Origin: Luteimonas deserti
GTDB lineage: Bacteria > Pseudomonadota > Gammaproteobacteria > Xanthomonadales > Xanthomonadaceae
Direction of reading: 5' to 3'
NCBI RefSeq assembly: GCF_013425765.1
Contig: NZ_JACCJZ010000017.1
Span: forward strand, 186,001 to 250,000
Length of the DNA: 64,000 nt
Positions 55,091 through 64,000 of the stretch are shown in pieces. How positions within the stretch are numbered: position 1 is the first letter of the stretch; every line of letters starts with the position of its first letter. A program made the translations under genes and the position numbers. Under the pieces are notes generated by a model that did no database searches, had not been told where the DNA came from, and was given only the letters and a program-made list of their open reading frames with translations.

Positions 55091-55525
55091 ATGCACATGC
55101 CACCGGATCCAGCGCCGCCGATCGTGGGCGTACTCGAAACCGCCCTCTACGTCGACGACATGGCGCGATCGGTCGACTTCTTCGCGAACGTGCTCGGACT
55201 TGCGGTGATGCTTCGAACCGAACGGCTCACCGCCTTCGATGCCGGCGCGCGCAGCGTGCTGCTGGTCTTCGCGCGTGGCGGATCAGTCGACGACGTCTGC
55301 GGCGAGCGCGGTACGGTGCCCGGCCACGACGGGTCCGGGCCGCTGCACATGGCCCTGCGCATCGACGCCGATGCCTACGCCGACTGGAAAGCCCGCCTCA
55401 ACGCGCACGCCGTGCCGATCCGCGGCGAAATGACGTGGCCTGCGGGCGGGCGCAGCCTCTATTTCGAGGATCCGGACGGCCACGTGCTGGAACTCGCCAC
55501 GCCCGGCCTGTGGCGCAACTACTGA
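55091..55525 (+). CDS. VOC-family (glyoxalase/bleomycin-resistance fold) protein
   Basis: A 144-residue vicinal-oxygen-chelate protein with two beta-alpha-beta modules. LETALYVDDMARSVDFFANV and FFANVLGLAVMLRTERL open it, and SLYFEDPDGHVLELATPGLW closes it with the metal-ligand Glu. The His in GPLHMALRID near residue 98 is a further ligand. Members range from lactoylglutathione lyases to dioxygenases, so the reaction is open. It is convergent with serA, 15 nt apart, and follows the Nudix gene by 76 nt. Confidence 0.9.
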   Translation: MHMPPDPAPPIVGVLETALYVDDMARSVDFFANVLGLAVMLRTERLTAFDAGARSVLLVFARGGSVDDVCGERGTVPGHDGSGPLHMALRIDADAYADWKARLNAHAVPIRGEMTWPAGGRSLYFEDPDGHVLELATPGLWRNY

Positions 55526-55540
55526 CGCGAGCGGCCTCGT

Positions 55541-56773
55541 TCAATACAGGACCCGCGTGCGCAGCGTGCCGTCGATCTTCGACAGCTCGCTGCGCAGGTG
55601 CGCGGCCTGGTCGCCGCTCGCCGAGACGTCGATGACCACGTAGCCGACGTTGGCGGTCGTGCGCAGGTACTGGCCGTCGATGTTGATCGACTCGCGCGAG
55701 AACACCTCGTTGATCTTCGACAACACGCCCGGCACGTTTCGGTGCAGATGCAGCAGCCGATGACTTCCATCGTGCTCCGGCAGGGTGACCTCGGGAAAGT
55801 TCACCGCCGACAAGGTGCTGCCGTTGTCGCTGTAGCGCACGAGCTTGGCCGCCACCTCGACCCCGATGTTGTCCTGCGCCTCCAGTGTGCTGCCGCCGAC
55901 GTGCGGGGTGAGCAGGACATTGTCGTGGCCGAGGAGCGGCGATTCGAAGGCGTCGTCGTTGCCCTTGGGCTCCACCGGGAACACGTCGATCGCCGCGCCG
56001 CCGACCTGGCCGCTGCGCAGCGCGGCATCGAGCGCGTCGATGTCGACCACGGTGCCGCGCGAGGCGTTGATCAGGTGGGCGCCGGGCTTCATGGCCGCGA
56101 GTTCGGCGGCGCCGAACATCAGTCGGGTCGCGGGTGTTTCCGGGACGTGCAGCGTCACCACGTCGCTGCGCGCGAGCAGATCGTCGAGGCTCCCGGCGCT
56201 GCGCGCATTGCCGAGCGACAGCTTGGTCTCGATGTCGTGGAACAGCACCTGCATGCCCAGCGATTCGGCCAGCACGCCGACCTGGGTGCCGATGTGGCCG
56301 TAGCCGACGATGCCCAGCGTCTTGCCGCGTGCCTCGTGGCTGCCGAGCGCGGACTTGCTCCAGCCGCCGCGGTGGCACTGCGCGTTCTTCTGCGGGATGC
56401 CGCGGAGCAGCATGATCGCCTCGGCCACCACCAGCTCGGCGACGCTGCGGGTGTTGGAATAGGGCGCATTGAACACGGGGATGCCGGCCAGTTCCGCGGC
56501 CTCGAGATCCACCTGGTTGGTGCCGATGCAGAAGCAGCCGATCGCCATCAGCCGACGGGCCTCGGCCAGCACCTCGGCCGTCAGCTCGGTGCGCGAGCGG
56601 ATGCCGACGATGTGCGCTTCCGCGATGCGCGCGCGCAGCTGGTCTTCGGGCAGCGACTTCGGGTGCACGTCGATCTGGGTGTACCCGGCGGCCTGGAAGA
56701 CCTCGATCGCGCTCTGGCTCACGCCTTCGAGCAGCAGCACGCGGATGTCGGCCTTGGGGAACGAAGTCTTCAT
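55541..56773 (-). CDS. serA: D-3-phosphoglycerate dehydrogenase SerA (ACT-domain type)
   Basis: First enzyme of serine synthesis, which also reduces 2-oxoglutarate to D-2-hydroxyglutarate. The protein has 410 residues, the E. coli SerA length. The NAD motif GIVGYGHIGTQVGVLAESLG is near 155, catalytic Arg in INASRGTVVD near 240 and the acid His in LTPHVGGSTLEAQ near 292. The C-terminal ACT domain (about 338-410) includes HRNVPGVLSKINEVFS, so serine feedback is expected. It is divergent from a D-2-hydroxyglutarate dehydrogenase-like gene, with 125 nt between starts. Confidence 0.96.
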   Translation of the reverse strand: MKTSFPKADIRVLLLEGVSQSAIEVFQAAGYTQIDVHPKSLPEDQLRARIAEAHIVGIRSRTELTAEVLAEARRLMAIGCFCIGTNQVDLEAAELAGIPVFNAPYSNTRSVAELVVAEAIMLLRGIPQKNAQCHRGGWSKSALGSHEARGKTLGIVGYGHIGTQVGVLAESLGMQVLFHDIETKLSLGNARSAGSLDDLLARSDVVTLHVPETPATRLMFGAAELAAMKPGAHLINASRGTVVDIDALDAALRSGQVGGAAIDVFPVEPKGNDDAFESPLLGHDNVLLTPHVGGSTLEAQDNIGVEVAAKLVRYSDNGSTLSAVNFPEVTLPEHDGSHRLLHLHRNVPGVLSKINEVFSRESINIDGQYLRTTANVGYVVIDVSASGDQAAHLRSELSKIDGTLRTRVLY

Positions 56774-56898
56774 CGGTGCACGGCGCCTTCGACGGGGCGC
56801 CACATGGTGCCAGAAGCGCCGCCCGCACGCGGCGGCGCGCTGGACGCGGGCAGGACCGGCTGGCAGGCTGGCCTCCCCCTCGATTCCGGCGCCCCTGC

Positions 56899-58287
<1,389 letters not shown>

Positions 58288-58361
58288 GCGCCGCGCGTGC
58301 GATGCGCAGGCGCGCCGTGGGCCTCGTGTAAAGTCGGGCGCCCCTGCCCGGAGATGCCCCG

Positions 58362-58661
58362 ATGTCCCGTCCGCTGCTCGCCTGCGCCCTGATCGCCCTG
58401 TCGTCGCCCGCGTTCGCCGGCAGTTTCGCCGGCACCACCGGCGGTGCGTCCGCGGCGGGATCGTCGGCGTCGAGCGGCAGCACGTCGGGCAACGACAAGG
58501 TCGTGGTGCAGGCGCGCGAGGACGCGGCGGGCTTCGTCGCCAGCGACGGCCGGATACGCGGCGTGCAGCTGGAAGCGGCCCTGCGCCACCTGCGTGCGAC
58601 GAGCGACGCGGCGCGCGCCGCCAGCGATCTCGAACTTGCGCAGGCGATCCTCGCGCACTAG
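58362..58661 (+). CDS. Small secreted DUF2388 protein
   Basis: A 99-residue protein with a signal peptide (about 1-19, cleaved at AFA/GS), a Ser/Gly-rich linker, and the DUF2388 part: KVVVQAREDAAGFVASDGRI, then LEAALRHLRATSD and ELAQAILA. Family members are known mostly from pseudomonads and have no assigned function. TAAAGT at 58329-58334 is a possible -10 box 27 nt upstream, and GGAG lies 6-10 nt before the ATG. The DUF4105 gene follows after 138 nt in the same direction. Confidence 0.8.
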   Translation: MSRPLLACALIALSSPAFAGSFAGTTGGASAAGSSASSGSTSGNDKVVVQAREDAAGFVASDGRIRGVQLEAALRHLRATSDAARAASDLELAQAILAH

Positions 58662-58799
58662 GCGGGCGGGCGTCCGCTCCGGCGTGTTCCGGCGGGTCGT
58701 CGTGCACGTGGCGGGATCCGGGGCGATGCGTGTCGACGCGGCGTTTCGTGGTGGCCGCGTGCCGGCGTCGGCGTGCGTTCTCTTCGGTGCGCGACCGGA

Positions 58800-60668
58800 A
58801 TGACGGCATCGGGCTCCGTGGTCGGCATGCTGGTGCGCGTGATCGTCGTTCTGCTGGCGTGCGCTGCCGGCAGCGACGCCGGCGCATCGTGGCGCTGGCA
58901 GTTCGACGCCGAGGGCCGGGCGCCGCTCGATGCGGCGCAGCAAGCCGCGTCCGCGCAGATCTTCGAGACCGCGTTCGCGACGTTGCCGCCCGCGTGGCGC
59001 GCCGCCGATGGCCTCGATGTCCGCGTGCAGTGGCGCGACGATCTGCGCGACGGCGTGCACGGGCACGCCCGGGGTGATCGGGTCCTGCTGCGCCGTGCGC
59101 TGCTCGACGCATGGATCGCCGCAGGCCCGGAGGCCGCAACGGCGTCGCCGCCGCGGCGCGCGGCGCTCGCCGCCGTCGTGCACGAACTCGCCCACCGCTA
59201 CGACCGCTCGCCGCACGGCGGCCTGTCGCGCGATGGCCGGCTACGTGATCTGGCCGGCTGGCCGGTCCGACCGCTGCGCTTCGGCCTGCGCACGCGCGAC
59301 AACGCGATGTCCGACCGCAGCCCGGATCGCTACGAGCTGACATCGCCGGCCGAGTTCGTCGCGGTCAACCTCGAGCATTTCCTGCTCGATCCGGAGTACG
59401 CGTGCCGGCGTCCGGCGCTGCACGCCTATTTCGCCGCCCACTTCGCGTGGGCGCCCGACGCGGCGGCCTGCGATCCGGTGTTGCCGTTCGTCGAGGCCGA
59501 GTCCGTCGACGACACGGAGGCCGCCTCGTCGCCGCTGCCGGGCCTGGACCCGGCACGCGTGTACGCCGTCGATTACCTGCTCGCCGAAGGCAACGCCCGG
59601 CCGATGAGCCGCTGGGGCCACAGCATGTTGCGGCTGGTGGTCTGCGCCCCGGGACGCGCACCGGGGCCGGACTGCCGCTACGACCTCACCCACCATCGTG
59701 TGCTGTCGTTCCGTGCATTCGTGGACGACGTGCAGATCTCCAGCCTGCGCGGCCTGACCGGGCGCTATCCCTCCCGGTTGTTCGAGCTGCCGCTCGACCA
59801 GGTCGTCGAGGAGTACACCAAGCTGGAACTGCGTGGCCTGCAATCGATCCCGCTGGGTTTGTCGCCCGACGAGATCGCGGCGCTGCTGAACCACGCGGCG
59901 ACGCTTCACTGGAGCTACGACGGCCGGTATTACTTCGTCGGCAACAACTGCGCGGTCGAGACCTGGAAGCTGCTGCAGACCGGTGTGCCGCGCCTGGCCG
60001 ATGCACGCCTGCGGAGCATCACGCCGAACGGGCTGCTGCGGAACCTCGTGCGCAGCGGGGCTGCGGATCCGTCCGTCCTCGACCGCGAGGACGCGGTGCA
60101 TGCCGGCTTCCATTTCCCGTCGGCCGACGCCGAATACCAGGCCTTGCTCGACATCGCGCGCAACGCCCAGCCGCTGCCGGCCGTGCGCGCCGAGGACTGG
60201 CTCGACCTCGCGCCGGACGTCCGCGCGCCCTGGCTCGCGACCGCGGAGTTGCGCGACGCCGCGGCGCTGCTCGTGCTCGAACAGGCCGCGCGGCGGCGCG
60301 AGGAGTTGCGGCTGCGTGACGTGCTCAAACGCCACCTGCTCGATGCGCGGCAGACCGCGGACGCCGCGCCGGCGGTCGCGGCCCTGCGGGCCCTGTTGGC
60401 TGCGGGCGATGGCTTCAGCCGCCCGGCCCGGTTGCTCGATGCCGGCTACGGACTGCCGCACGCGGCGGAACGGGTGGTATTGCGTCACGAGGTCCGGGCG
60501 GGCGCCGTGAGGCTGCGCGGATTGCGCGGACGGCTCGAGGAGCTGGCGCGTTCCGCCCTGTCGCCCGACGCGCAGGCGCGGATCGCGTCGCTTGACCAGA
60601 ATCTCGAGACGCTGGGGTCGCGGCTGCGCGACCTGCATCGCGCGGCGGGCGGACTGCAGTTGGAATGA
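58800..60668 (+). CDS. Secreted DUF4105 (Lnb-N-like) protein with an HELAH motif
   Basis: A 622-residue exported protein; the signal sequence includes MLVRVIVVLLACAAG. HELAHRYDRS near residue 122 looks like a zinc-peptidase HExxH motif. The middle (about 250-420) is DUF4105, the domain also found in the N-terminal part of the lipoprotein transacylase Lnb: SRWGHSMLRLVV gives a conserved His and YYFVGNNCAVETWKLL a conserved Cys, a papain/NlpC-like pair. The C-terminal about 150 residues are helical. The start could be 58800 or 58827 (MLVRV). Two possible catalytic sites in one protein is notable; activity is not shown. Confidence 0.78.
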   Translation: MTASGSVVGMLVRVIVVLLACAAGSDAGASWRWQFDAEGRAPLDAAQQAASAQIFETAFATLPPAWRAADGLDVRVQWRDDLRDGVHGHARGDRVLLRRALLDAWIAAGPEAATASPPRRAALAAVVHELAHRYDRSPHGGLSRDGRLRDLAGWPVRPLRFGLRTRDNAMSDRSPDRYELTSPAEFVAVNLEHFLLDPEYACRRPALHAYFAAHFAWAPDAAACDPVLPFVEAESVDDTEAASSPLPGLDPARVYAVDYLLAEGNARPMSRWGHSMLRLVVCAPGRAPGPDCRYDLTHHRVLSFRAFVDDVQISSLRGLTGRYPSRLFELPLDQVVEEYTKLELRGLQSIPLGLSPDEIAALLNHAATLHWSYDGRYYFVGNNCAVETWKLLQTGVPRLADARLRSITPNGLLRNLVRSGAADPSVLDREDAVHAGFHFPSADAEYQALLDIARNAQPLPAVRAEDWLDLAPDVRAPWLATAELRDAAALLVLEQAARRREELRLRDVLKRHLLDARQTADAAPAVAALRALLAAGDGFSRPARLLDAGYGLPHAAERVVLRHEVRAGAVRLRGLRGRLEELARSALSPDAQARIASLDQNLETLGSRLRDLHRAAGGLQLE

Positions 60669-60711
60669 CGGCGTGGATCGCGACGCGCGACGCTGAACTC
60701 ACGCGCTGACG

Positions 60712-61345
60712 CGTGACGCATTCCGCAGGACGCGCATTCGCGCACGACCGCGCTCCTGCAGGTGAGGCGCGTGCCCGGTCCGCAACGGTCCGCGCCGGGA
60801 ACCGTCGTGGCCCGCATACCGCAAACCGAACGCCGCGCGTTCGGTTTCGCGCTGCAGAAGCGCGCGTGCGCGCGATGCCGTGTGCAGCACGCCCGTTCGT
60901 GGGCAAGCACGCGCCTACCGGTGCAGAGTGGCCCCTTGTCCCGGACGGTCCGCGCCGGGGATCGGCCGTGCCCTGTGGACCGTGAGCCGCACGGCGGGCA
61001 TTCAAGTTCATCCTCCAACCGCGCGCCGGCGCACGATGCAGTCCACAGGACGCGTGTTCGCGTGCGAGCGCGCGCCTGCAGAGGCAGCGTGCGGCTGGCC
61101 TGGAGCGGCCCACGCCGTGGGCCGGCCGGGTCCCGCAGTGCGCGGACCGCACACCGTAGGTTCGGCGTTCGGTTTCGTGCTTCAGGCGCGCGATGCGTTC
61201 AATGTGCAGCCGCCAGTGGCGCGCGCGGGCGCTGCTGCAGGTTCCAGCGTGGTGCGGGGTGCAGGTGCCCCGGGACGAGGCGACGTCCCGCAGGCGGCTG
61301 GATTCCGCTTCGGCGAGAAGGCGCGCTGGCTCGCGAGACACTGAT
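60712..61345. repeat. Degenerate tandem repeat array, about four units of about 159 bp
   Basis: Units begin near 60712, 60871, 61031 and 61189; the last is the least conserved. The landmark CGACGCA/CGATGC recurs at each boundary. The first 46 bases of units 1 and 3 agree at about 80% by eye (both have CAGGACGCG and CCTGCAG). Units 1 and 2 share ACGGTCCGCGCCGGG exactly. Unit 1 contains a hairpin, ACCGAACG ... CGTTCGGT (60825-60845). This fills most of the 797-bp gap between the DUF4105 gene and efpL. Reading frames cross it on both strands but look like GC-rich shadows. Confidence 0.6.
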
Positions 61346-61465
61346 CGCGCCCGGATCGTGGCGTACGGACGACCGCGAGTCACTACGCATTCCGACGCGC
61401 GTAAGGTGCCCCAGGCCGCACACGCGTGCGGCGTCAGGCGGCTTCAGGTACCCGGTCCGGGCGTT

Positions 61466-62032
61466 TCAGTCCGCGCGGCCGCCGAATTCGCCGGTCGTGG
61501 TGTTGACCCAGACGCGTTCGCCGTTGGTGATGTACTCGGGCACCTGGATCTCGATGCCGGTATTGAGCACGGCCGGCTTCGGGCGCTTGGTCGCGGTGCC
61601 GCCCTTGAGTTCCGGCGGCGTGTCGACGACTTCGAGCACCACGCTCTGCGGCAGTTGCAGGCCGACGGGGGCATCGTCGATCACCTGCACGAAGCAGCCG
61701 GTCAGGCCGTCGGTGATGTAGCCCGCGCCGTCGCCGACGACGTTCGCGTCCAGCGTGTACTGGGTGAAGTCCTCGTCGTCCATGAACACGAACGCATCGC
61801 CGTCCTTGTACGAGAAGCTGGCCTGGCGGCGGGCGAGATCGACCTCGCGCAGTTCGTCGTCGCCGTCGAAGCTGGCGTCGGTCTTGGTGCCGCCCGGCAC
61901 GCTGTACATCGTGAAGCGGAAGCGCACGTTGCCGCCGCGGCCCTGCGGCGAGCTGCGCTCGATGTCGCGCACCTGGTACACGCCGTTGTTGTGTTCGACC
62001 ACGTTTCCTTTCTTGACGTCGTAGGCTTTCAT
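61466..62032 (-). CDS. efpL: Elongation factor P-like protein EfpL (YeiP)
   Basis: An EF-P paralogue that helps ribosomes through stalling motifs. The protein has 188 residues and three OB-like domains. It matches E. coli YeiP, not EF-P: the tip loop reads [10 protein letters not shown] with Arg32 where EF-P has a modifiable Lys and YeiP has Arg33. [20 protein letters not shown] and VQVPEY-like [15 protein letters not shown] are also YeiP-like, and it ends GRAD. No modification enzyme is needed for this type. It starts inside the stop of the retropepsin gene (ATGA), so the two are coupled. Confidence 0.92.
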   Translation of the reverse strand: MKAYDVKKGNVVEHNNGVYQVRDIERSSPQGRGGNVRFRFTMYSVPGGTKTDASFDGDDELREVDLARRQASFSYKDGDAFVFMDDEDFTQYTLDANVVGDGAGYITDGLTGCFVQVIDDAPVGLQLPQSVVLEVVDTPPELKGGTATKRPKPAVLNTGIEIQVPEYITNGERVWVNTTTGEFGGRAD

Positions 62033-62616
62033 CGCTGTTCGCTGATAGAGGGTGAAGAGGATGCCGCGCCGCGACCGGCGTCGGGGTTGCGGAGGTAGAG
62101 CCGCAGATTGGGATAGTCGATGACCGCGCCGCCGCGCTCGAGCACGTCGGCGCCGAGCACGCCGTCGACCGCAGCCTCGCCGCGGCGCACAAACGCCGCA
62201 TTGACGTGGTCGAGCGGCATCACGTGCACGGTGAACGCCTCGTCGCGGTAGTCGCCGATGCGCAGGCGGCTGTCGGGCAATGCCTCGATCGCGACGCCCG
62301 CGCCGCCGGCACCGGTGGCGACGCCGCCGGCCACGGCCGCACGGCCTTCGTCGAAACGCGACTGCGCGGCGCGGTCGATCACGGTGCGGCCTGCACCGGT
62401 GTCGAGGATGAAGACGCCCGGCACGTCATTGACCCGCATCTCGACGGTCAGATGCGCGTCACCGTGCCGGCGCATCGGCACCGACGCGTAGCCGCCGGCT
62501 TCGAGCGCCGTGGCCACGCCGGCCGGCACCGCGTTCTGCGCGGCGACGGGCGTGCAGGCGAGCGCCGCCGCCAGGGCGCCGGTCCACAGTGTCCGCACAG
62601 GCAGGCGTGCCGGCAT
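62029..62616 (-). CDS. Secreted retropepsin-like aspartic protease
   Basis: A 195-residue protein with a signal peptide (about 1-26, PVAAQ). The single-domain aspartic peptidase motif [13 protein letters not shown] lies near residues 68-80 and the matching hydrophobic-Gly motif [20 protein letters not shown] near 150-169; dimers form one active site. It may act in the periplasm or at the membrane. Its start codon directly follows the SDR stop (no gap) and its stop overlaps efpL (ATGA). No substrate is known. Confidence 0.88.
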   Translation of the reverse strand: MPARLPVRTLWTGALAAALACTPVAAQNAVPAGVATALEAGGYASVPMRRHGDAHLTVEMRVNDVPGVFILDTGAGRTVIDRAAQSRFDEGRAAVAGGVATGAGGAGVAIEALPDSRLRIGDYRDEAFTVHVMPLDHVNAAFVRRGEAAVDGVLGADVLERGGAVIDYPNLRLYLRNPDAGRGAASSSPSISEQR

Positions 62617-63387
62617 TTACTTCGGCGCGAGCCGCACCGCGCCGTCGAGGCGGATGGTCTCGCCGTTGAGGTAGCGGTTGCCGAGGATGTAGGCGACGAG
62701 ATCGGCGAATTCCTCCGGCCGGCCGAGACGCGACGGGAACGGAATCGAGGCCGACAGCGACTGCTGCACGTCGTCGGGCATGCCGTCGACTATCGGCGTC
62801 CAGAAGATGCCCGGCGCGATCGTGTTGACGCGGATGCCGAAGCGCGCGAGTTCGCGCGCCATCGGCAGGGTCATGCCGACCACGCCGCCCTTGGAGGCCG
62901 AATACGCGGCCTGGCCGATCTGGCCTTCGTACGCGGCGACCGATGCGGTATTGACGATCACTCCGCGCTCGCCGTCCTCACCGGGCGCGTTGCGCTGCAT
63001 CACCGCGGCCGCGGCCTTGGCGACATTGAAGCTGCCCACCAGGTTCACCATCACCGTGCGGCTGAAGGTCTCCAGCGGCATCGGGGCTTCGCGTCCCAGG
63101 ACCCGACCGGCGCCCAGAATGCCGGCGCAGTTGATCGCCGCATTGAGGCCGCCGAGGAAGTCGCACGCGGCGTCCACGTTCGCGGCAACGCCCGCTTCGT
63201 CGGTGACGTCGGTGCGCAGGTACCGCACCTGGTCTTCGCCCAGTGCCGCGACGGCCTCCGCACCCTTGTCGTCGTTGACGTCGAACAGCACCGCCTTGCC
63301 GCCGGCCGCGATCAGTTGGCGGGCCACGGCGAGGCCGAGGCCGGACACGCCGCCGGTGACGATGGCGCGGATGGAATCGGGACGCAT
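62617..63387 (-). CDS. Short-chain dehydrogenase, 3-hydroxyacyl-CoA dehydrogenase type
   Basis: A 256-residue NAD(P)-dependent SDR. The cofactor motif is TGGVSGLG near residues 11-18, NCAG near 87-90, and the catalytic Ser/Tyr/Lys are in VNTASVAAYEGQIGQAAYSA followed by SKGG. It resembles type II 3-hydroxyacyl-CoA dehydrogenase (HSD17B10) with the C-terminal PFPSRLGRPEEFADLVAYIL. Substrate assignment is by family only. It is first in the tight operon SDR-retropepsin-efpL. Confidence 0.9.
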   Translation of the reverse strand: MRPDSIRAIVTGGVSGLGLAVARQLIAAGGKAVLFDVNDDKGAEAVAALGEDQVRYLRTDVTDEAGVAANVDAACDFLGGLNAAINCAGILGAGRVLGREAPMPLETFSRTVMVNLVGSFNVAKAAAAVMQRNAPGEDGERGVIVNTASVAAYEGQIGQAAYSASKGGVVGMTLPMARELARFGIRVNTIAPGIFWTPIVDGMPDDVQQSLSASIPFPSRLGRPEEFADLVAYILGNRYLNGETIRLDGAVRLAPK

Positions 63388-63454
63388 ACGCGGTTTCTCG
63401 GGTCGGAAAGCGCGCAGTTTAACCGCTGTGCCGGCGGCACCCGGCATGCCGCGT

Positions 63455-64000
63455 TCAGCCGAACCGGCCGCCGCCGTCGCGCACCCGGCGCGCGAACTCG
63501 TCGGGCGACAGCCCGGGTGCGAACAGAAAGCCCTGGCCGACGGGCACGCCCAGATCGATCAGGAAACGCCGCTGCGCTTCCGATTCGACGCCCTCGGCCA
63601 CAAGACCGAGACCGAGACCGCGGGCGATGCCGGCGACCGCTTCGCAGACCGCGACGTCCGAGCGGTCGTCCGGCACGCCCGATACGAAGAGCTGGCTGAG
63701 CTTGAGCCCGTGGATCGGCAGACGGCGCAGGTAGTTCAGCGCGCTGTAGCCTTCGCCGAAGTCGTCGATCGTCAGCACCACGCCCATCGCACGCAGCGCG
63801 GCGAACGTGGCCAGGGTGGCCGGCGCGTCCTCGATCAGCACGCGTTCGGTGAACTCCAGTTCCAGCGCATCGCCGGGCAGCTCGAATTCCGCGAGCACGC
63901 GGCCCACGTGCGCGGCGAGATCGTCGCCCACCAGCTGCCGGAACGAGACGTTGACCGCCACCCGGATCACGCCGAGCCCGGCGTCGCGCCAGGCCGCCGA
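63455..64000 (-). CDS. EAL-domain phosphodiesterase, C-terminal part (5' end outside window)
   Basis: The visible 181 residues are the second half of an EAL domain; the frame is open at the right edge, and the GTG at 63970 is internal, not a start. Active-site residues are present: Asn in VAVNVSFRQL, Glu in LEFTERVL, DDFGEG in the metal loop, Lys in GLKLSQ and Glu in VAEGVESEAQ. It ends GFLFAPGLSPDEF and a short Gly/Arg tail. What lies N-terminal (GGDEF, PAS or other) cannot be seen. The EAL motif itself is beyond the edge. Confidence 0.92.
   Translation of the reverse strand, partial: SAAWRDAGLGVIRVAVNVSFRQLVGDDLAAHVGRVLAEFELPGDALELEFTERVLIEDAPATLATFAALRAMGVVLTIDDFGEGYSALNYLRRLPIHGLKLSQLFVSGVPDDRSDVAVCEAVAGIARGLGLGLVAEGVESEAQRRFLIDLGVPVGQGFLFAPGLSPDEFARRVRDGGGRFG

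Noticed and set aside
60712-61345. CRISPR array
   Set aside because: Units are about 159 bp and diverged along their whole length, with no short identical repeats, no unique spacers and no cas genes.
60762-61721. Open frames on both strands over the repeat region
   Set aside because: Composition is dominated by Arg, Ala and Gly, no start has a ribosome binding site and one frame runs on into efpL antisense. A decayed gene remains possible, so the region is listed as a repeat only.

Overview
This is high-GC (roughly 70%) gammaproteobacterial chromosome. Protein style and gene order point to the Xanthomonadaceae (Lysobacteraceae), close to Luteimonas or Lysobacter. The strongest clues are the mucD-lepA-lepB-rnc-era-recO block, the S-methyl-5'-thioinosine phosphorylase form of methionine salvage, and many TonB/RND/c-di-GMP genes. 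No phage, integrase, insertion sequence, CRISPR array, rRNA or tRNA gene was seen. The genus is an inference. Both window edges cut genes: the periplasmic protease at the left and an EAL protein at the right.

Region 1 (1-7.3 kb, all +) is an envelope and translation housekeeping block: mucD, lepA, lepB, a DUF4845 protein, rnc, era and recO, with an extra GFA-family zinc protein between era and recO. Region 2 (7.5-12.8 kb) holds an AraC-type regulator divergent from a secreted HExxH protein, a receiver-HPt protein, and ydbH followed by a lipoprotein with YnbE-like and YdbL-like parts; these may be lipid-transport bridge components. Region 3 (12.9-17.8 kb, +) carries rlmD, a CYTH protein, nagZ, hpt, thioinosine phosphorylase and a cold-shock protein, closed by a bidirectional terminator. 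Region 4 (17.8-22.4 kb) has btuB under a clear cobalamin riboswitch, a TfoX-C protein, free-methionine-sulfoxide reductase, a TMEM175-like channel and bioD.

Region 5 (22.6-32.4 kb) has two complete RND adaptor/pump pairs back to back around one TetR gene, whose promoter contains a perfect 13-bp palindrome; no outer-membrane channel gene is present. A flavin monooxygenase follows. Region 6 (34-40 kb) contains an ArsR-type regulator coupled to a cupin/DUF2867 fusion protein, and an operon of ECF sigma factor, anti-sigma factor, YigZ protein and ABC exporter. Region 7 (40-46.5 kb) has a GAF-GGDEF-EAL protein, a 7TM diguanylate cyclase and a secreted metallophosphoesterase.

Region 8 (46.5-54.2 kb, all -) is a possible long transcription unit: AGCS symporter, NhaC antiporter, NSS symporter, mtnB, mtnD, mtnC and a secreted C13-type peptidase. 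Together with thioinosine phosphorylase and hpt in region 3 it covers methionine and purine recovery from methylthioadenosine, except for the deaminase and MtnA. Region 9 (54.4-64 kb) has a Nudix protein, a VOC protein, serA divergent from a D-2-hydroxyglutarate dehydrogenase-like gene, DUF2388 and DUF4105 secreted proteins, about 630 bp of degenerate 159-bp tandem repeats, and a tightly packed SDR-retropepsin-efpL operon.

Many + strand genes have a TAnnnT or GAnAAT hexamer 27-41 nt before the start. Two genes (era and ydbH) have it 6 nt before the ATG, which suggests leaderless mRNAs. No whole undescribed system stands out beyond doubt. The least explained units are the ArsR/cupin-DUF2867 operon, the DUF2388/DUF4105/repeat segment, the AraC/HExxH pair, and the SDR-retropepsin-EfpL operon.
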